Part shown: one piece after another, positions 5,589 to 6,186 of the stretch | How positions within the stretch are numbered: the first letter of the stretch is position 1 | How the letters are laid out: each line of letters opens with the position of its first letter | Source: Candidatus Aenigmatarchaeota archaeon | Lineage (GTDB): Archaea; Aenigmatarchaeota; Aenigmatarchaeia; QMZP01 | Direction: 5' to 3' | DNA length: 6,186 bases | Assembly (NCBI GenBank): GCA_017609225.1 | Contig: JAFCEK010000051.1 | Coordinates: forward strand, 1 to 6,186 | Position numbers and translations under genes: made by a program | The notes under the pieces: model-generated | What the model was told of the DNA's origin: nothing | Seen by the model: the letters and a program-made list of their open reading frames with translations, nothing else | The model's database searches: none

Positions 5589-5840
5589 ATGGTATGGACC
5601 TTGATAAGCAACACAATAAGCACACTGCTCAGCCTTTTCAGGCTTTTCGCGGAGCTTATGTCATCCCTTGGTTTTGTGAGCTCCGCGGGAGGCAGCGCAG
5701 GATTTCTTTTGTCTGTTGTTATAATTGCAGCTGTGGGCTTCCTGCTTCTGAAATTCTTCTTCAAATCAGGAAGGCTTGTCATACTGCTTGGAACAGCGGC
5801 AGTTATAATAGTATGGATTCTTATACTTAGCGTTTTTTGA
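5589..5840 (+). CDS. Small hydrophobic membrane protein
   Basis: The product is 83 residues from the ATG at 5589. A Leu/Ser-rich, possibly amphipathic segment (about 3-30) is followed by a Ser/Gly loop (SSAGGSAG). Two clear membrane helices come next (about 39-57 and 62-83), joined by a short basic turn FKSGR. The C-terminus ends inside or right at the membrane. GTGAT at 5577-5581 is seven bases before this ATG and matches the ribosome-binding pattern used by genes A and B. Upstream in-frame TTG (5571) and GTG (5577) are possible but overlap that site. A longer antisense ORF covers it but has no protein-like composition. No family is recognised. It resembles the many orphan two-helix membrane proteins of archaea. 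It converges on the next gene. Confidence 0.65.
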   Translation: MVWTLISNTISTLLSLFRLFAELMSSLGFVSSAGGSAGFLLSVVIIAAVGFLLLKFFFKSGRLVILLGTAAVIIVWILILSVF

Positions 5841-5851
5841 ATAGGAATTCC

Positions 5852-5908
5852 ATCAGTGCGTTCACTGGTGATTAACCAAGAACTGGAATTTCTCTCAGGA
5901 ACTCCTGA
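5852..5908. other. Hairpin pair in the convergent gap
   Basis: The 92-base gap between two converging stops holds two potential stem-loops. ATCAGTG/CACTGGT (5852-5869) has a CGTT loop and one G-U pair. TCAGG/CCTGA (5895-5908) has an AACT loop. Outer bases GGAATTCCA and TGGAATTTC could also pair loosely around the first hairpin. A bidirectional 3'-end structure or RNA processing site is plausible, but there is no T-run after either stem. Confidence 0.35.
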
Positions 5909-5932
5909 AACCAAAGGAACCAAAAGAAGCAA

Positions 5933-6121
5933 TCACTTCTTTTCTGCCGGCCTTACCATTGGAAGCTGTATTGGAGGCGGCAGCTGAAGCTCTTCAGCTA
6001 TTCCTGCAATCTTCAGGAGGCACCTCCTGAACAGATGGTTAAGGACCTCAACACTTACATTCTCTGGAAGCTTCTTGTCTTTTTTCCAGCTTGAAAGCAC
6101 CTTGCTGTTGCTTTCAGACAT
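5933..6121 (-). CDS. 62-residue basic protein with Pro-rich C-terminus, unknown function
   Basis: The product begins MSESNSKVLSSWKKDKKLPE. An amphipathic helical core follows (about 22-46, VSVEVLNHLFRRCLLKIAGIAEEL), then the tail LPPPIQLPMVRP. The composition is that of a real, folded cytosolic protein: well-spaced hydrophobics, one Cys and balanced charge. Its layout recalls short uncharacterised archaeal proteins, but I cannot name a family. Start: the ATG at 6121 is preferred to the TTG at 6127, although neither has a strong Shine-Dalgarno. A GATATTT about 34-38 bases upstream (near 6154-6160) could be a TATA box giving a very short leader. The gene converges on the membrane protein gene. 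Its promoter region runs to the window edge. Confidence 0.65.
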   Translation of the reverse strand: MSESNSKVLSSWKKDKKLPENVSVEVLNHLFRRCLLKIAGIAEELQLPPPIQLPMVRPAEKK

Positions 6122-6186
6122 GTACAACAGCTCTCATGAAATCCTTATTTCACAAATATCCGGGGTGTATGTTGTGGTAAAATCAA

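Noticed and set aside
5870..5910. Possible C/D-box guide RNA (GTGATTA then CTGA).
   Set aside because: The C box has a mismatch, and no second C'/D' pair or credible guide spacing is present.
5528..5932. A 134-codon minus-strand ORF.
   Set aside because: It is antisense to the small membrane protein. Its product is low-complexity Thr/Ser/Pro/Lys without domain features, while the plus-strand frame gives clean membrane helices.
6100..6137. Upstream minus-strand ATG giving an 8-codon ORF (MRAVVHV) overlapping the start of the 62-residue gene.
   Set aside because: It is too short and lacks supporting evidence; it is probably chance, although a leader peptide cannot be excluded.

Overview
The window looks like a compact archaeal genome, probably one of the small-genome (DPANN-type) lineages. 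That placement is inferred from three things. It encodes a complete archaeal/eukaryotic-type flap endonuclease FEN-1 with a PCNA-interacting tail. TATA-like boxes lie about 25 bases before the expected transcript starts. It also carries Cys-rich secreted proteins and a small EF-Tu-domain-2-like protein of a kind common in archaea. No rRNA, tRNA, CRISPR array or transposase is visible.

Layout. Positions 1-1545 (+) are the 3' part of a large Cys-rich, probably extracellular protein; its frame is open from the first base, so its start lies outside the window. Converging on it is a small AT-rich gene (1549-1860, -; 'gene A' below) for a 103-residue protein with a hydrophobic, export-like N-terminus. 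Next is a core block: an eight-bladed PQQ-like beta-propeller protein (2002-3327, -) overlaps the end of fen (3324-4355, -), and a divergent 85-residue translation-factor-like protein follows (4462-4719, +). A second small exported protein, with a textbook Tat signal, follows at 4836-5267 (+; 'gene B'). Positions 5268-5588 hold no intact gene, but there is an antisense remnant of a Cys-rich 'IDCGG' module, then an AT-rich tract. A small hydrophobic membrane protein (5589-5840, +) and a 62-residue basic protein with a Pro-rich tail (5933-6121, -) converge at the right end.

The main discovery is that genes A and B share a nearly identical control region in inverted orientation. The copies are 1852-1962 and 4745-4844, with 92 of 100 aligned bases identical by hand count; all eight substitutions are transitions, plus three short gaps. 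Each copy has a palindrome with 10-bp arms and a 7-bp spacer directly upstream of a TATA box, then an exactly conserved 24-base leader, a ribosome-binding-like GTGAT and the first three codons ATG AAA TAC. The coding sequences then diverge almost completely. This suggests a mobile or gene-converted promoter-leader cassette driving a co-regulated set of exported proteins. The two copies face outward around the fen block, so recombination between them could invert the block without separating either gene from a promoter.

Functionally, fen is replication/repair, the EF-like protein is probably translation-associated, and the propeller is cytosolic and unassigned. The flanking genes look like cell-surface or accessory functions.
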